Positions 12,441-24,792 of a stretch of DNA of 64,000 nt are shown piece after piece (positions within the stretch are counted from its first letter, which is position 1; every line of letters starts with the position of its first letter). The notes under the pieces were generated by a model. The model had not been told where the DNA came from, did no database searches, and worked only from the letters and a program-made list of their open reading frames with translations. A program made the position numbers and the translations under genes. This DNA comes from Evernia prunastri. Taxonomy: Eukaryota; Ascomycota; Lecanoromycetes; Lecanorales; Parmeliaceae. Location of the stretch: positions 310,001 through 374,000 of the forward strand of contig NKYR01000006.1 of the NCBI GenBank assembly GCA_003184365.1, in the 5' to 3' direction.

Positions 12441-13838
12441 ATGTTCTTAGGCGCTCGATTCTACGCTGGGCTCATCCTATTATCATATTGCTTGTGTCCA
12501 ACCGTCACTGCGGTCACCGACGAAGAATGGTTATACAAAACTTATTGGCTAGACAACAGCTGCGCTCAATATCCACTACAGGAGGCAATGACGCAGTCGC
12601 AGCGAGGCGCTCAACGACTGGCCGACGCCAATGACAACAACGAAGAGTTGATCTTCACTCTTCTCTGGCAGAAGCTCCGCACGGATGTGGATACATGGCA
12701 GGATGTTTCAAGTACGTTAGACTCCGATCCCTCGTAACCAATTAAGCAGCCTTTGTGACCCTCGCTCAGATATCTCGCGGTGGAACGGCGGGCTTGTCCA
12801 GCAACGGGATCGAGACGCTGCGGACATCAGAATCTACTGTGATAATAACCGCGGACCTCGTTGGCAGATAGTGCCGGATCTGCCTCGGGACCAAGTACCG
12901 TATTTTGTTTGGAAACAGAATTCAAAGTGAGTGGTGATGGCACCGATCTGACAGCGTGTCCGTGCTCTCATACTTTATTGTTTGCCAGCCAAAATCGATT
13001 GAGAGGTGACTGAATGCTTGGAACGACTAGGAGAGATTTCGGTATCGACCAAGCATGGTACGATCCATCAAATTATATGCGTGCTTCACCCGTCACGGAG
13101 GGTTGTGTTGATGAGTCAACATGGGCGTGGACCATCCAGACACAGTATTACCCTGACGGCACGAAATTACCGATTGGGAACGCGCTACAACTCGAGGCAC
13201 CAGACACCCCGGCAGGCTACCCCTCGCCACGCGCTGTCATCACGGTTCGTGCATTTGTCAAACATCTATTCGGCGTTCTGGAATAATTGACTGAAATGTC
13301 TTATCAGCTTTGTGATCGCGCGTTCCCATCCCCATACAAATCGATCAATGATATTGCAGTTAGAGATTTGTCGTCATTGCCAAATATGGATCCTTTTACT
13401 TGGCTTCCCACGTTTACTTTAGGAGAGCAGGTGGGTGCTTACATGAAAGCTATCTCCCAACGCAAAACTGACTGAAGTGATTAGATCAAGACTTTGGCTC
13501 CTTTCTACAGTACGTTCACCCGATGTCCGTGAGAGAAAGAGAAAGCTGTTAGCGGGTTGGAAACTAACACTGGTTCAGAGGTGAGCAAAGAAGCTTTGGG
13601 CGATCTGGCGGCAGACGTTACAGGCCCCGGAAGCTCTGGAGGGGTTGGACAGTTGACTTCATGGGAGGTCAGCACCAAGATAACCGTGGATCAGGCCAGT
13701 GTGTATGCAAACAATTTCGTTTGGCATGACGTTATGGCACTGCTCGCGGATTGGGGCTGGACGCTGAAGGGTCGTCTGACGACTGCAGAATATCAGGGTG
13801 GGGAGAGTATACTCCAGTATGCCTACCCAATTCATTAG
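12441..13838 (+). CDS. secreted protein of unknown function
   Basis: Six exons, 12441..12711, 12770..12926, 13031..13244, 13308..13430, 13485..13509 and 13579..13838, give 349 aa in one frame. All introns have GT-AG ends (GTACGT, GTGAGT, GTTCGT, GTGGGT, GTACGT). Residues 1-24 are a signal peptide ending near TVTAV. The mature part has few Cys, many Trp/Tyr (YKTYWLDNSC, RWQIVPDLPRD, WAWTIQTQYYPDGT) and ends QYAYPIH. The layout resembles fungal secreted peptidase-like hypothetical proteins, but I see no HExxH or other catalytic motif, so I do not assign enzyme activity. The fifth exon is only 25 nt. Confidence 0.7.
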
Positions 13839-14666
13839 GACCCAGTCTGAGGCACCAAAACGCGGAAAGTCGATCAGGTGACCCGTGAGAAAGGGAGGAA
13901 GGGCTGAAGGGCTGAAGGATGAGGTGGCGCCGCGTGGGCAATGATGCTAGGAGTTGTTAGAGTTGTTTATTCCGCCTTCATGTTCATGGGAGGCCTTGAT
14001 AGATAAGGCATCGTTGCTGATTGAAGATGAATTCGATTTCTCAATTTTACTGCACCATGAAACGCACAGTATATTTGACTGTCGAGGTCGTATATCTTTA
14101 AGATAATGAATTGGTCGAGTATTGAGGATGACTCAGTTGAATGTGGCTGGGTAGTAGTAAGCGTAAAGAGTTAGGACAGTCAATACGGAATGTTTGGGGA
14201 TGATTGCTTCTCAAACAGTCCGGCGGCGGCTTAAATCGATCAATTCCCAATCGCCCACCACCCAAAGACGCGTGAGCGCAATTGTATCTACATCTTTCGG
14301 GCAGGCGGAAAGGCTTCCGACGATCTGTAAATCTGAAGATGGAATTGAGAGTATCCTCTCTGAATAGGTGGGCAAGGCATCGCGACCTTGACTGAGATCT
14401 ACCTCACGCTGAGACACATGATACTGGCTCCAAATCTGAATCTAGATATTCCTTATTGTACTATGCAGATGTCCATGCAAAGACGCTTAGCTGCGCACAA
14501 TGGGTATCTTCCGCTTCAAACCGCCAAATTCTGGCCTCCTCGCAACGCAAATACGTAGAGCCATAGTTGTGAGCGAAACGCTCTGGGGACATTAACTACA
14601 TGATCAGCACAAGCAAACTGCAGCAGCCCTTTAGTTGTTCTACCAGAATGGCTAATCCGTAGGCCC
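13839..14666. other. intergenic, tail-to-tail
   Basis: 3' flank of the secreted-protein gene (+) and of Scc2 (-). Short open frames only. Nothing else is recognised. Confidence 0.5.
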
Positions 14667-17600
14667 CTAGTCCCAATCCTCGTCGGAACCAATGCTCTTG
14701 CCACTCTTCCTCCTCTTGAGCGAAGGTCTTCCTCTCCTCTTTTTCATAGGTGTTCCAGCAATAGACACAGAGCCCTTTCTCTTCAATGGTCTCGATCCAC
14801 CACTCATTGGTGTGTCACGCTCCTCATCCCCACTAGGCGTCTCCGGACGTTCCAAGTCTTCCTCTCCTTCGGCGGCGACCTTGATCTCATTGTCGACCGA
14901 GAGCAATTCGACAAAATCCTTGCACTGTTGCATCATCGATTCTTCGCTATTCAGCGAGGCAACCTTTTCGGCAATCGCTGCCACCACTTTATCTCCTGTA
15001 AGGCCAGGGATGCGACTTGGGACTTTGTTCAGATCTTTTGCCGCACTCTTTTTGCTCTCTCGCTTCTGCTGGCTTGCGCTGAGACCGTAGAGACGGCGCA
15101 GATAGGTTCTCGCTTCCCAAAGTGATGATAGAATGACCGAAGCATTACTGAGCTGACGTAGCCTGGAAGGATCAAAGGTCACGCTAGCCCCATCACTTGG
15201 GCCTTGATTTTGAGGCGTATTTTCTAGGGCAGGGACCGGCATCGAATCCACGGTAATGCGGAAGATCTCGGTGCTGATGCTATGAGCGACGCCCGATCCA
15301 GTATCTGCAACGATCTTTTCCATGCAATTTATCGTATGAAGTAGCTCGTCTAGTCGCCCATAATCGAAAAAGGCGAGATTCTCCGTCAAGAAACGGGAAA
15401 ATTGAAGGACATTTGAGGGATCAGTCTTCAAAATGTCGAAGTCGATTTTGGAGCATAGATTTGAAAGAAACTTCTTCTGATATTTGCCTTTACTCGTCTT
15501 GATTACATCGAACATACCACATAGCTTAGAAGCATATGGCTGTGTCGTGTATCCAAGAGTATCTTTCACAATGTCCCTTTGGTATCTGAAGGCTTCCTGG
15601 ATAGCCCTCATGTACTCTCGCTCGAACATACTCTCATGTTGCTGATGCAAGAGACGGTGTTCCTGGAAAGCGACATCGGCAATGGCTGGGTTGGTTGAAG
15701 TCTCCAAGGCCACCAAGGCAGGACCAGATTCCTTGGGGTGCACTAGACCCTGCCGATTGATACTAGCGATGACATGAGTTGCGGTCAGTGCAGAATTGTC
15801 CTGGCTAGCCAATGCTATGTTCAAGATGTCCCTTAAGAAGCGCTGGGCGATCAAGGCTGAGGCGCCGTCGCCGTCGTTTGCAGTCATGGATCCTCCGAGC
15901 TTCCCTTCAGCAGGAAGCTCAGATCCAGCTAAGACTCCTTCACCTTTGCTCTCGGCTTGGCGGTCTATTCTGGCAAAGAAATCTCGGAAACTTGAAAGCA
16001 CAATGATCTGCAGCTCCGGTTCGCCCTTCCGAAGGATATCCTGGAAGGCGTTACTGATGTGCTCTTGGGTGAATTGATATGGCCATGATTGGCAGACAAG
16101 ACCGATGCTATCGAATGCCTCGGCTCTGAGTGAGAGCGGCTGATTGGTGCTCGTGAACGGATTGACTGACTGAACAATTAATCCAGCTACTGATCCACCT
16201 TTCCACCAGTCTAAGCTGCCCCGGAAAGCTTTATCATGACTTTCGAAGTCGCAGTGTTTACCGAAACATCCTGCAATCCGTATATATTTCCTGACCCGTC
16301 CTAGATTTTCCCTTTGCTCGGGATCGGCGAACTTTATAGTCCCTCTCTCGAGACGCCGTAAATGCGTTAGTACGGCTGTAATCATTTTGATTAATATTTC
16401 GGGGTTCTGCAATGTGCCATTGATGGTCCACAGGCATTCAGCCACTTCGTTCAACTCTCCTTTTCCTAGTCGCGACACGCTTTGAAGCAGCGCCTTTTGA
16501 ATGTTCTGGAGCAGGGTTTGCTGGATAGTAGACAGCACCGGCAATACACAGCGAAAGATGATGACTATCGACCTAAAGAAGTCGAGATCATCCTTTCCTG
16601 AGAGATTTGTGATGTAGGGCTGCAGGTTTTGCAACTGATCCGGGGTGAACAGCCGCGCGTTGGCTTTGGCGAAGACTGTCAAGGTTTGAAGTATGTAACG
16701 CTGCTCAAGGCCTTCTGCTTCCTGGGTATGGTCGATCATGATCTCGAACGCAGTAGCGACCAGCGATTTGCAGACTTTGAAATTTGCCGCAAAGCTTTTG
16801 GATCTATTGGACAGGATGTCTTGCAGCAGATGGATCAGTACAGAGGACACCTTTTCTCCTCGTTGTACTGTATTTATCATGAGGCCAATCTGAGCCCGGA
16901 GAGCAAGCTTGTCCGGGACAGAGGCATTTGCGAGATCCGCAAAAGCATCATATGGCAAGAACCAAATCTCCTCGAATGTCTGACGTCCGAGATCGGAGAC
17001 TCCAGTATCAAGGTCCTTGACGCGGTGCAGCAGACTTTCGCTAATAATTGTTTTGACGCTTTTGTCGGTATTGCGGAGGTATATGTCCTTCAACAGTTTC
17101 ATCGAGCGCTTACGCACTCCCGTCGCTGGATCGTCGCTCAGCTTTAGGACGTGTCTAAGGAAATCCTGTTCAAGCGCTGGCCTCAGAGTAATGCATTTAC
17201 CGATAAGGGTCAAGGCTGAGTCGCGAACCATGGGCGAAGCGTCGGTCGCGCAGTTCGTTATGAGTGTCTTGACACTCCTCGCACGGTCGAGTAAAGAAGG
17301 ATCTTTCTCCAGCATTTGGGTGACACTTTTCAGGCTCCTAGTACGCACTGTAATCTGCTCGCTGGTGACTGAATCGAGCAAGATTTTCAGGATGTAATCA
17401 AATTGACGGCAAAAGTCCATGCTTAGTACAGTGAGCCCATAGGCAATACGGATTTGAACATTCGTCAATCCATCTAGGTCACTAGTAAAACGGTTAGCGA
17501 TAGCAGCCTCCACTAAGAAGAGAAGGCGCGCACCCATGTACAGGCCAGTCCGCTCCGAGTAGCATCTTACGCAGCTTTGAAACCAACTCTTCGTTCCTAG

Positions 17601-20600
17601 AATCTACCTTCAGTGCCCCTGAAGAAACGACCTTCGCCCATCGTGCTAGATAATATGCTTGGGCGCTGACGACTTGTGGATCATCGGACTTCTTGTTTTG
17701 AAGATATTCCGCGACTGCGTGATATGGTCCGCCCCATATCACAGTCTCACTGGTCTCCAGCGATCCATCCATGTAATCATCAAGCATTTGACGAAGGTAC
17801 CCGCTGTATTGAGATTCATGGCCTTCCAGGCCCCTTGCAGCATGGCGCGTATTCGACACCAGCTCGGATATGGCTGAGCCCATCTGCCCTAGGGTTTCCA
17901 AAGCCATATTCTTCGCAGGGGCTAGGGATTTTGGAATTTCTGCAATATTCCGGCAGTTGGCGAACAGGATCTGCAAAAGAAGTTCCGCTGCTGGCCACTC
18001 CGGTTGGTCTAGGACCGTGATAAAATCTTCCAGGAACAATTCCAGAAGCTGCCGATGGGGCTGATCCCCCGTCTTGGAAGCCGTCATCGCACGTTGCACG
18101 AGGTACTTGACCACATACTGCGCGCTCTTAGCGGCGTTTTCTAAGTGTGAATTAGCCTCCTTCCGCAGTCTCTGCATGGCGAAGTCTTGGCTTGAGTGTT
18201 CATTATCCTCAGAGGGATCTGAATCCACACTCGCGTCTACATTGTCCGCCGGTTTTGAAAGCTCCTCTTGAGATGACTCAATTTCACTCCCCTGCTCAAC
18301 ATCATGTGGAGAGAGTTTACGCTTTGCGGCTTTCTTAACGACTGCAGTCGAGCACGTCGCACTCGTCTGTATTAGTCGCATAATAAGCGCGGAGACGAGC
18401 TGAATACTCGGTCCATCTGCCAGCTTGAAATGTCGTGCGTGCTGTCGAGTTACGGGAAGCTTCTGCAACGAAGACAGAATCTCATCAAAGAGGAAAAGAC
18501 GTTGCCCCGGGTATTTCGAAAAAATTGTGGCGATCATAGCCATTGCCGTATGACGAAGGCTCTCGAACTTCTGAATGCCGAGAATAGACTCTTTTTCGCT
18601 ATGTGCATTTTCTGCGAAGAGTAGCGGAAAAGCAAAGAACTCTATGCCGGTGATGATAGTCTCTGCGATTTCCACCTTAGACAACAGCTCCGCTAACAGA
18701 GTCATGACCCTGCTTGCATCAAACAGCAACTGCGAGATGACCTTTTTGTGTGAGGAAGTCGCCTCGAAAAGAGCCGCGCTGGGACTCGAGCTTCGGGCTT
18801 CGACGACAGGGATGATGCACTGGTCCAAAGTTTTCTTAACCACATCTATGACACTTTGTAGCAGCTCTTCTGAATAAATCTGCTTTTCTTCACGCCCTCC
18901 TGTCATCGTCCTCAGGACCGTCCGGGCTGAGCGAAGTCCCAGGTCCACCGCGTCAAGCCTCGAGAGCCAACCGGCAAAGTCGTCCGTATTCCATCCGGGT
19001 TCGATAGATAGATCCGATGACTTAGCAGAAGTCAATGCGCCCTCACAGAGGCCCTGTATGCGCTGCAAATGGTCTGCGGGTATGTCAACTAATCTGCCGG
19101 CGGTAATTGCCTTGTGCAAAATTGACTCTAATCTAACGTGAACAGCTGGAGCTAAAGTATTTATTTCTTGCTCCTCGCGATAAGCTGAGACAAAATATTG
19201 AGCGTGCGCGGAAGAAGTAATTCCCGCACCGTCGAGTTGCGATTGATCATCGGCTTCAAAAGTATCCTGAATGACTCCCCTCAATTGGCGTAATATCTCG
19301 TCAGATGCCGCTCTTTGATCTTTTGTCTGCGATGGATTGTCAGGTGTTTGAGCCTCAGCATCACGTTTACGTTTTCGAGAAGCTTCGTCCTTGTTTCTTT
19401 TTGCAGGCTCTTCGTAGGGGACGAAATCACTTTTCCTGGACTCGACTGATGATGGAGGTATTATAACCAACGGAAATTGTTGTGGCTTCGCGGGTACAGG
19501 CCCGTATGCACCGTTGGCAGAGTTTTGAGAATTCTTCAAGAAGACCGCCTCATTGCTAGTAAACCGTTGACTTGTAGGCGTGACTGGTGACTGCTGTTGC
19601 AGTGTCTGAAGCGTTTTGTTTGAGACCGAGAGCGGTCGCTGAGGCTGCTGACGATCTACCACTGTTTTGGGATCAATAGAGGTAGATGGACACGGAGGCA
19701 GAGGGCTTGTCTTTGGTGCAGGAGGGGTATCTGCCGGGCTTATCGGAGTTGGATCTGAAGCAGAGTGTCATCAGCAAAAATAATCATCTTTCTTCCTGGT
19801 CAACTGCGTACTCACAACGATGAGCAAGGTCTGTGGCATGGAACAATAAATCTGCAAATGGACCCAAGCTACATGAAGCCTTGTTGTGCCCGATACCCTT
19901 GGCCGTAGCTTGAGAGTGCTCTTGGTTGCCATTTAGTCCCGCAGGAATCTTGAATTTACTATTTTTAATAATAAGCTTGTATCACTGGTAAACTTTGGGC
20001 AACCTCACAAGTCAGTGATGACATCCGGGCTGAGGTAAGTCTTGAGCTCATGTTTCGAACGCTGCGCAACTGAGGACTGTCCTTGAGTTCTAGAGAGTTC
20101 TTCATCCAAGTACTCAAGTGGCTGACGGGATGTGCGACGCTCGTCTGAGGTAGAAAAGATTGGTTGAGAACCTGGGAGATTGGCGTTTGGTGTCGGTATA
20201 ATATCTGGAGGGGTCAGAAGCTGCTGTTTTACGAAGTTCAATAACACTCACTAGGACCAAATGGCACGATAGAAGAGAAGGGAGAAAATTGCAACGCTTC
20301 ATCAACGCTCAAAAGCCTTGGCTGAGTGGGAAGGGTTCCGTTGGATGGATGAAAGGGTGTCACTCCGGTGCACTGCCGACGAAAAGGAGCTCCATTTGGT
20401 TGTCTGCTATGAGGTAGGGCATTTGGCTGTCGAGGAGTAATGCCAAAGTTCATCGTTTGCGGAGGAGGATTGCCATTCAGCTGCGACAGTCTGTTTCGGG
20501 GCACATTCAATGCATGCTGTTTGGACTTTCTCTGGGTGGGGCTTCGATTGTCAGAAGTAGGGACCACGACTGCCAGACCTGCTTTGTGATTTGGCGAAGC

Positions 20601-20603
20601 CAT
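14667..20603 (-). CDS. SCC2: sister chromatid cohesion protein 2 (cohesin loader Scc2/Mis4/NIPBL)
   Basis: Five exons, complement(14667..17512, 17571..19754, 19816..19958, 20009..20204, 20252..20603), give 1906 aa with every junction in phase. Residues 1 to about 400 are disordered (Pro/Asn/Gln-rich, ending in basic clusters such as RKRKRD). From there the protein is a long array of HEAT repeats; the last exon opens with LEAAIANRFTSDLDGL and includes DSALTLIGKCITLRP, typical of the Scc2 hook. The C-terminus is a basic tail with KRKG, KKRRGRPS and KRRKSG, nuclear-localisation and AT-hook-like. With Scc4 it loads cohesin on chromatin. Size fits the family. It shares a 333-bp divergent promoter with the A12 gene. 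Introns are 47-61 nt. Confidence 0.95.
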
Positions 20604-20936
20604 TCTTCTTGTTCTTGGAAGGAACGAATGCTATCCATGTGCGCTATAGGAGGCCAGTTTTCAAGGCATTCTATTTGGCCATGGACAAAGTGAGCTCATT
20701 GTGGCTGCTGTCACATTTTGACTTCACCATGAAGATCTACATGAACAGCCCTAGCCGGGCGGGAAAGCTACCCTAGCTTGTCAGGTCTTCGGGCTGTGGA
20801 CCTCAAATCTCTCCTTAAGCGATTGGTCTCACCAAAGGTACGATGAAGTAAGGTACCCAGATTATTGTAGTTCCACCCTCATGCTGGGTCAGTCCTAGCA
20901 GTCCTTTAGCTGCGGAACGTTTCTGTAAAGATAGCT
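20604..20936. promoter_or_regulatory. bidirectional promoter of Scc2 and RNA polymerase I A12
   Basis: 333 bp lie between the two ATGs, too short for independent large promoters. A TAAGGTACC word occurs near 20849. Confidence 0.55.
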
Positions 20937-21414
20937 ATGGCTGCCATTGGATCGCTCGTCTTCTGTACCGATTGCGGTAATTTGTTGGATGGGTCCTCTG
21001 GGGACGAAAAGGCAATCTTGAAATGCGACGTGTGCGGAACCGAGAACAGAGGTATGAAACTTGCAACAACGTCATTTTACGCTATAGTTTGCGCTGATGC
21101 CGCCGCACAGATACGTCGTCTACTGCCATTACCACCAGGTCAAAGGCCACAGCTTTTCCCTCCGCCCTCCGCTCAAAACTCTCTGCAGTACAGACTCTCA
21201 CTGAAGATGACGTCCAAAAAGACGCCCTGACTCGGCAGACATGTCCAGAATGCGGCAACAAAGAAATGAGATACCATACCTTACAGCTTAGGAGCGCAGA
21301 TGAGGGTTCAACCGTGTTCTACAGTTGCGACTGCGGTCACAAGTAAGCCGTTTTTAGCCACTCGCTTCATTTCAGGCATACTAATGAGGCCACAGATTCA
21401 GTACAAACAACTGA
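20937..21414 (+). CDS. RPA12: DNA-directed RNA polymerase I subunit A12
   Basis: Exons 20937..21051, 21111..21342 and 21396..21414 encode 121 aa. Two zinc ribbons are visible: an N-terminal one with C10, C13, C30 and C33, and a C-terminal TFIIS-like one with C83, C86, C111 and C113. Between the last two pairs lies the acidic RSADE hairpin (residues 99-103), which in this family reaches the active site and supports RNA cleavage. The last exon codes only six residues (a shared Lys plus FSTNN). The second intron has a clear CTAAT branch point. The gene converges on deoxyhypusine hydroxylase with 22 bp between stop codons, so the transcripts probably overlap. Confidence 0.95.
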
Positions 21415-21436
21415 GCCAGATCATGTTAAGCCTCTA

Positions 21437-22590
21437 TTATTTAACCTTGGCCAATGGTGAAAACCCTAGTGCCTCTGGGAGAACAGCATACTCCCTCTCA
21501 CCATTCTTCTCGAATTCCGCCATATCTAGTGCCACAACAACACTTTCTCGCACAACGTGTTCTGGGTCATCCAGAAACCTCCGCAGAATATCTTCGACTC
21601 CTTCTTCGTCTCCGAGACTTCCTAGCGCCTCAGCAGCCTCGTGCCGCACCATGCTCTCTTCGTTGCGGTTGCTCAAGGTCGCTGTAAGACTTGGTATCGA
21701 CGCCGGATGGGAGAGTTGACCAAAAACAAAAGCGATCTCGTGTCGAAAGAGCGCTGAGCGATCAGAGAATCCTGATGCTAGAGCTTGTACGGCAGGGACG
21801 GCAGTGGGAAGATCAGGCGGGGATGAGAGGTCGCGGAGGGCGAACATCGCCCGGTAGCGGTCAAAGAGTGGGAGGCGCGTGTCTAGAAGCTGTTTCTGAA
21901 GCTCTTCAATTGTATGTTGGTGCTTTCCTTGGGCGAGCGGTGGAGCAGGATCTATAGATGTGAAATCACTACTCCAGACTATCAGCCTTCTGCACTACCA
22001 GCCATGTTAGGTGAAGGACCTTACCTAGTTCGTAATCGCTCTGCTTTCCTCTGTTCGCTATGCTCCCACTCAATCCTTCCCACCGCAATCTCACAGGTCT
22101 CTCTTACGACTTCAGGCTCTCCTGCCCCATCCCTCAAACCCCTCAACAAGCCCAAGGACTCCCAATCTCCTAATGCACCAAGAGCCTCCGCGGCCTCATG
22201 TCGACACATTGCGTCCTCCAGTCTATCTTCCAAGACCGCCCTTAAAAACGGTACGGCAGCTAGATTGCTCGTTTGCCCCAGACAGTAGGCAAGCTCATGC
22301 TTTAGCAGGGAGGAGGGCGATGAAAAAGCGGCGGCAATAGCACGGATGGCGGGCAGAGTGTAAAGAGTAGGAGGATGTTCGGAAGCATAATGCTTCAGGG
22401 AAAAAAGGGCTCGGAATCGAACAGCAAGAGGTGTAGCTTCGGAGACAAGAGCGGCGCGGAGGGGGAGAATTGGGTCAGGTTTCGTAGACTCCAACGGGAG
22501 GTTGCCAGTTTGCTTTTTCAACGAAGATGGCGCTATGATGTTGACATCCGAATATTCGAGAGTATCCGGAGCAATAGCTGTGGGCGCCAT
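21437..22590 (-). CDS. LIA1: deoxyhypusine hydroxylase
   Basis: Exons complement(21437..21968, 22025..22590) give 365 aa; the 56-nt intron (GTAAGG/GTAG) is phase 2. The protein has two sets of HEAT-like repeats, each with the His-Glu pairs that bind the di-iron centre: KHELAYCLGQ and CRHEAAEALGALGD in the first half, RHEIAFVFGQ and VRHEAAEALGSLGD in the second. It completes hypusine on translation factor eIF5A. All four HE motifs are intact, so it should be active. An in-frame TTG lies upstream, but the ATG at 22590 is the proper start. Confidence 0.96.
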
Positions 22591-23019
22591 GATGGACAGC
22601 TTGTGGTGTTGCAAAACAAAATTCTTCGTCTGTTCTGCGGGGAGCGGGCTTGGCGTAGCGTAACGCTCGGGAGATTTTCTGTCAAATACGAAAAAAGAGA
22701 ATTATAGGAAACATTTATATACACATCTATCAAATCTCAACGATATATTAGGCATATCCAACAGGCAGAAAAGTATATATTTGAATCGTTGGAGTGCTAT
22801 CGTGGTTCGTTCATTTCTTAGAAATTTGGAGCCTCAATACGTAGATTCTGATGAGCCAAAAATCGGCTGAAGGTGGCAAAATCTCCAAAATACTTCGTTT
22901 ATTCAGGCCTCTACTGTTGTATTTGGCGGTTTATGGGTGGAGGTTACGACGTTATCAGACTGTGAGAAATAAATTTTAAATAATTAGGTGAATTGGGAGA
23001 AAATTTCCAGATATTGGAT
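22591..23019. other. 5' flank of deoxyhypusine hydroxylase, AT-rich
   Basis: Promoter of the minus-strand gene, passing into an AT-rich stretch upstream of the tRNA. No other gene is seen. Confidence 0.4.
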
Positions 23020-23098
23020 GGTTTTGTAGTGTAGAGGTCATCACTCTCGGTTCTGAAATAGTTTTCCGAGCGACCCCGGTTCGAGTCCGGGCAAAACC
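23020..23098 (+). tRNA. tRNA-Gln (anticodon CUG) with an 8-nt intron
   Basis: A full cloverleaf can be drawn. The acceptor stem pairs GGTTTTG (23020-23026) with CAAAACC (23092-23098). The D arm closes GTG with CAC. The anticodon stem pairs CTCGG (23046-23050) with CCGAG (23066-23070). The T arm is CCCGG-TTCGAGT-CCGGG. The anticodon CTG is at 23053-23055, after TT. Between base 37 (A, 23056) and the 3' stem there are extra bases, best read as an intron at 23057-23064 in the canonical position after base 37. The internal B box GGTTCGAGTCC is intact. A T run follows at 23099. Confidence 0.85.
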
Positions 23099-23580
23099 TT
23101 TTGTTTTGTGTCGTTGGAAATTTTGTATTGTGCTTTGTTTTTGTTAATTCACTTGGCTCTCGCGTCCAGCATTTTTTCATTGATAATAGACTTGAGTACT
23201 CAAGCCACCCGCATATATTTTTTCAAAGCTCTGCTATCATGATGCAACCATGAGTGTTCAGACTTTGATACAAGTATCCACTATAAACTGCGGGCAGGTC
23301 TTGCTGTCTACAAACCTCGTCACTCGTAGACAGAACCCTATCTTTACTTTAAAAAGATTCTATGTACACATCAACTCTCTTTTACACTCTCTTGATACGT
23401 TCGAATTACGAATATATGAGCTAGCCCTTAAGAGTAATTATTAATGTACTACGTTGTGAGGTAGTAGTCTACATTCACTTAAAACCACAACTCGAATAGC
23501 GCATCGGAGAGTATTATCAAAAGCCGAGTGTAAAATACTATCTCACGACGTAACAACATAGACAAATCCTAAAGGGTAGC

Positions 23581-24201
23581 GATAGGCCCACACCACATTT
23601 TCATAGATGTACACCACACTTCTATACATGTACACCCCTCTTTATTCTGCCTACGTTTTAAAGAAGATTCACCGGCACCAAGATAAATTACTCTATTGAT
23701 CTACCCGGATAGCACACCTCGAGGGCACGATCCGGGGTGCGATGTGAATTATCAGCCTACGAGATGATATCGCCTTGTGCGATGATAAGTCACACTCTAC
23801 TTCGGAACTATTCGATAGCGCACCTCCCGGGGTAGAATACTCTTCCTTCGAAGAGTGCTCCCCGAATAGTGTTTCCAGTATTTTCAATAAATACCGATAG
23901 TACGTCAAATTCGATCCCGGATCGTGTTCTTGGGGTGCGCTATCCGGGTAGTCTCGGGGCAGAGTGTAATCTTATCACCTTGTGCGGCCCACTGATAAGT
24001 CATCCTCTACCCCGAGGGGTGCGCTATCCGGGTAGTTCCGGGGTTGGATGCGACTTATCACAGCATAAGGTAATAGATATGTGAAAACGAGTTGCGCGCG
24101 AAATACTCGTGTTACTAGCCTATATTTGCCTAGCTAAGAAGGGGGGTGTACATGTAAGGAATTGTGGTGTACATCTATAGAAATGTGGTGTGAGCCTATT
24201 C
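23581..24201. repeat. foldback (inverted-repeat) element, about 620 bp
   Basis: The ends are imperfect inverted repeats of about 75 nt: 23581-23655 matches the reverse complement of 24127-24200 with roughly one change in five. Shared words include CACACCACATTT, TAGATGTACACCACA and ACATGTACACCCC. Inside, a 20-mer starting GGGGTGCGCTATCC occurs directly at 23932 and 24016, inverted at 23701-23720 with two C-to-T-like changes, and partly inverted again near 23825. Subterminal blocks with GATAAGTC also recur inverted. No transposase frame is present. This looks like a non-autonomous foldback or MITE-like element that has decayed. I could not identify a target-site duplication. Confidence 0.7.
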
Positions 24202-24792
24202 ACACCCATGCTAAAATACATGGCTTAAAACAAGGGATTTCTCGCGCTCTGGTTACCAACCGGGCGTCTTTACTACGCTGGGGACGTTGCTATCTCGGGC
24301 TATACTTCAGGATTTCGTCTCCGAAACCAATTAAAAATTGCTCATTCAATAAAGTCCAGATAAACTTTGTTATCGAAGACCTTGCGTGTTGAAGAGGGTG
24401 CGAAGTATATGAAATGTAAATACTCTAGAGTAGTAGAAGATCGATATCGGAGTTTTTTAAACAATCTGAGACAAGCTGTTAAATCACATGATACCGAGAT
24501 ATGACTTTGCATGAATCTATGTTTTGGGGATATGATCACACGAAACGATTATTTACTCTTAATCAATTTGCATAGGGTTGCAGGTGCTAGTTATATGAGG
24601 CTACTGGAATGAGCTGTAATCGGACTGTTCAAAGCTGGCTTCTGCAATTGAGAGGAATGTGGTAATATACTATAGCATGTCTTCGGATGATACCCCATCT
24701 AGAATACTTGTTGTGCCCTTTCCTCGTCTCCAGTCTCTGTTCTTGGAAAGAAATCACACATTTTTGTTTCCTCTTGGTCCTTTCTTTCCCTT
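24202..24792. other. AT-rich interval
   Basis: Between the foldback repeat and the small secreted-protein gene. No gene, RNA or further repeat is recognised. Confidence 0.4.

Noticed and set aside
22944..23180. 78-codon minus-strand frame
   Set aside because: It runs across the tRNA-Gln gene antisense; coding is very unlikely.
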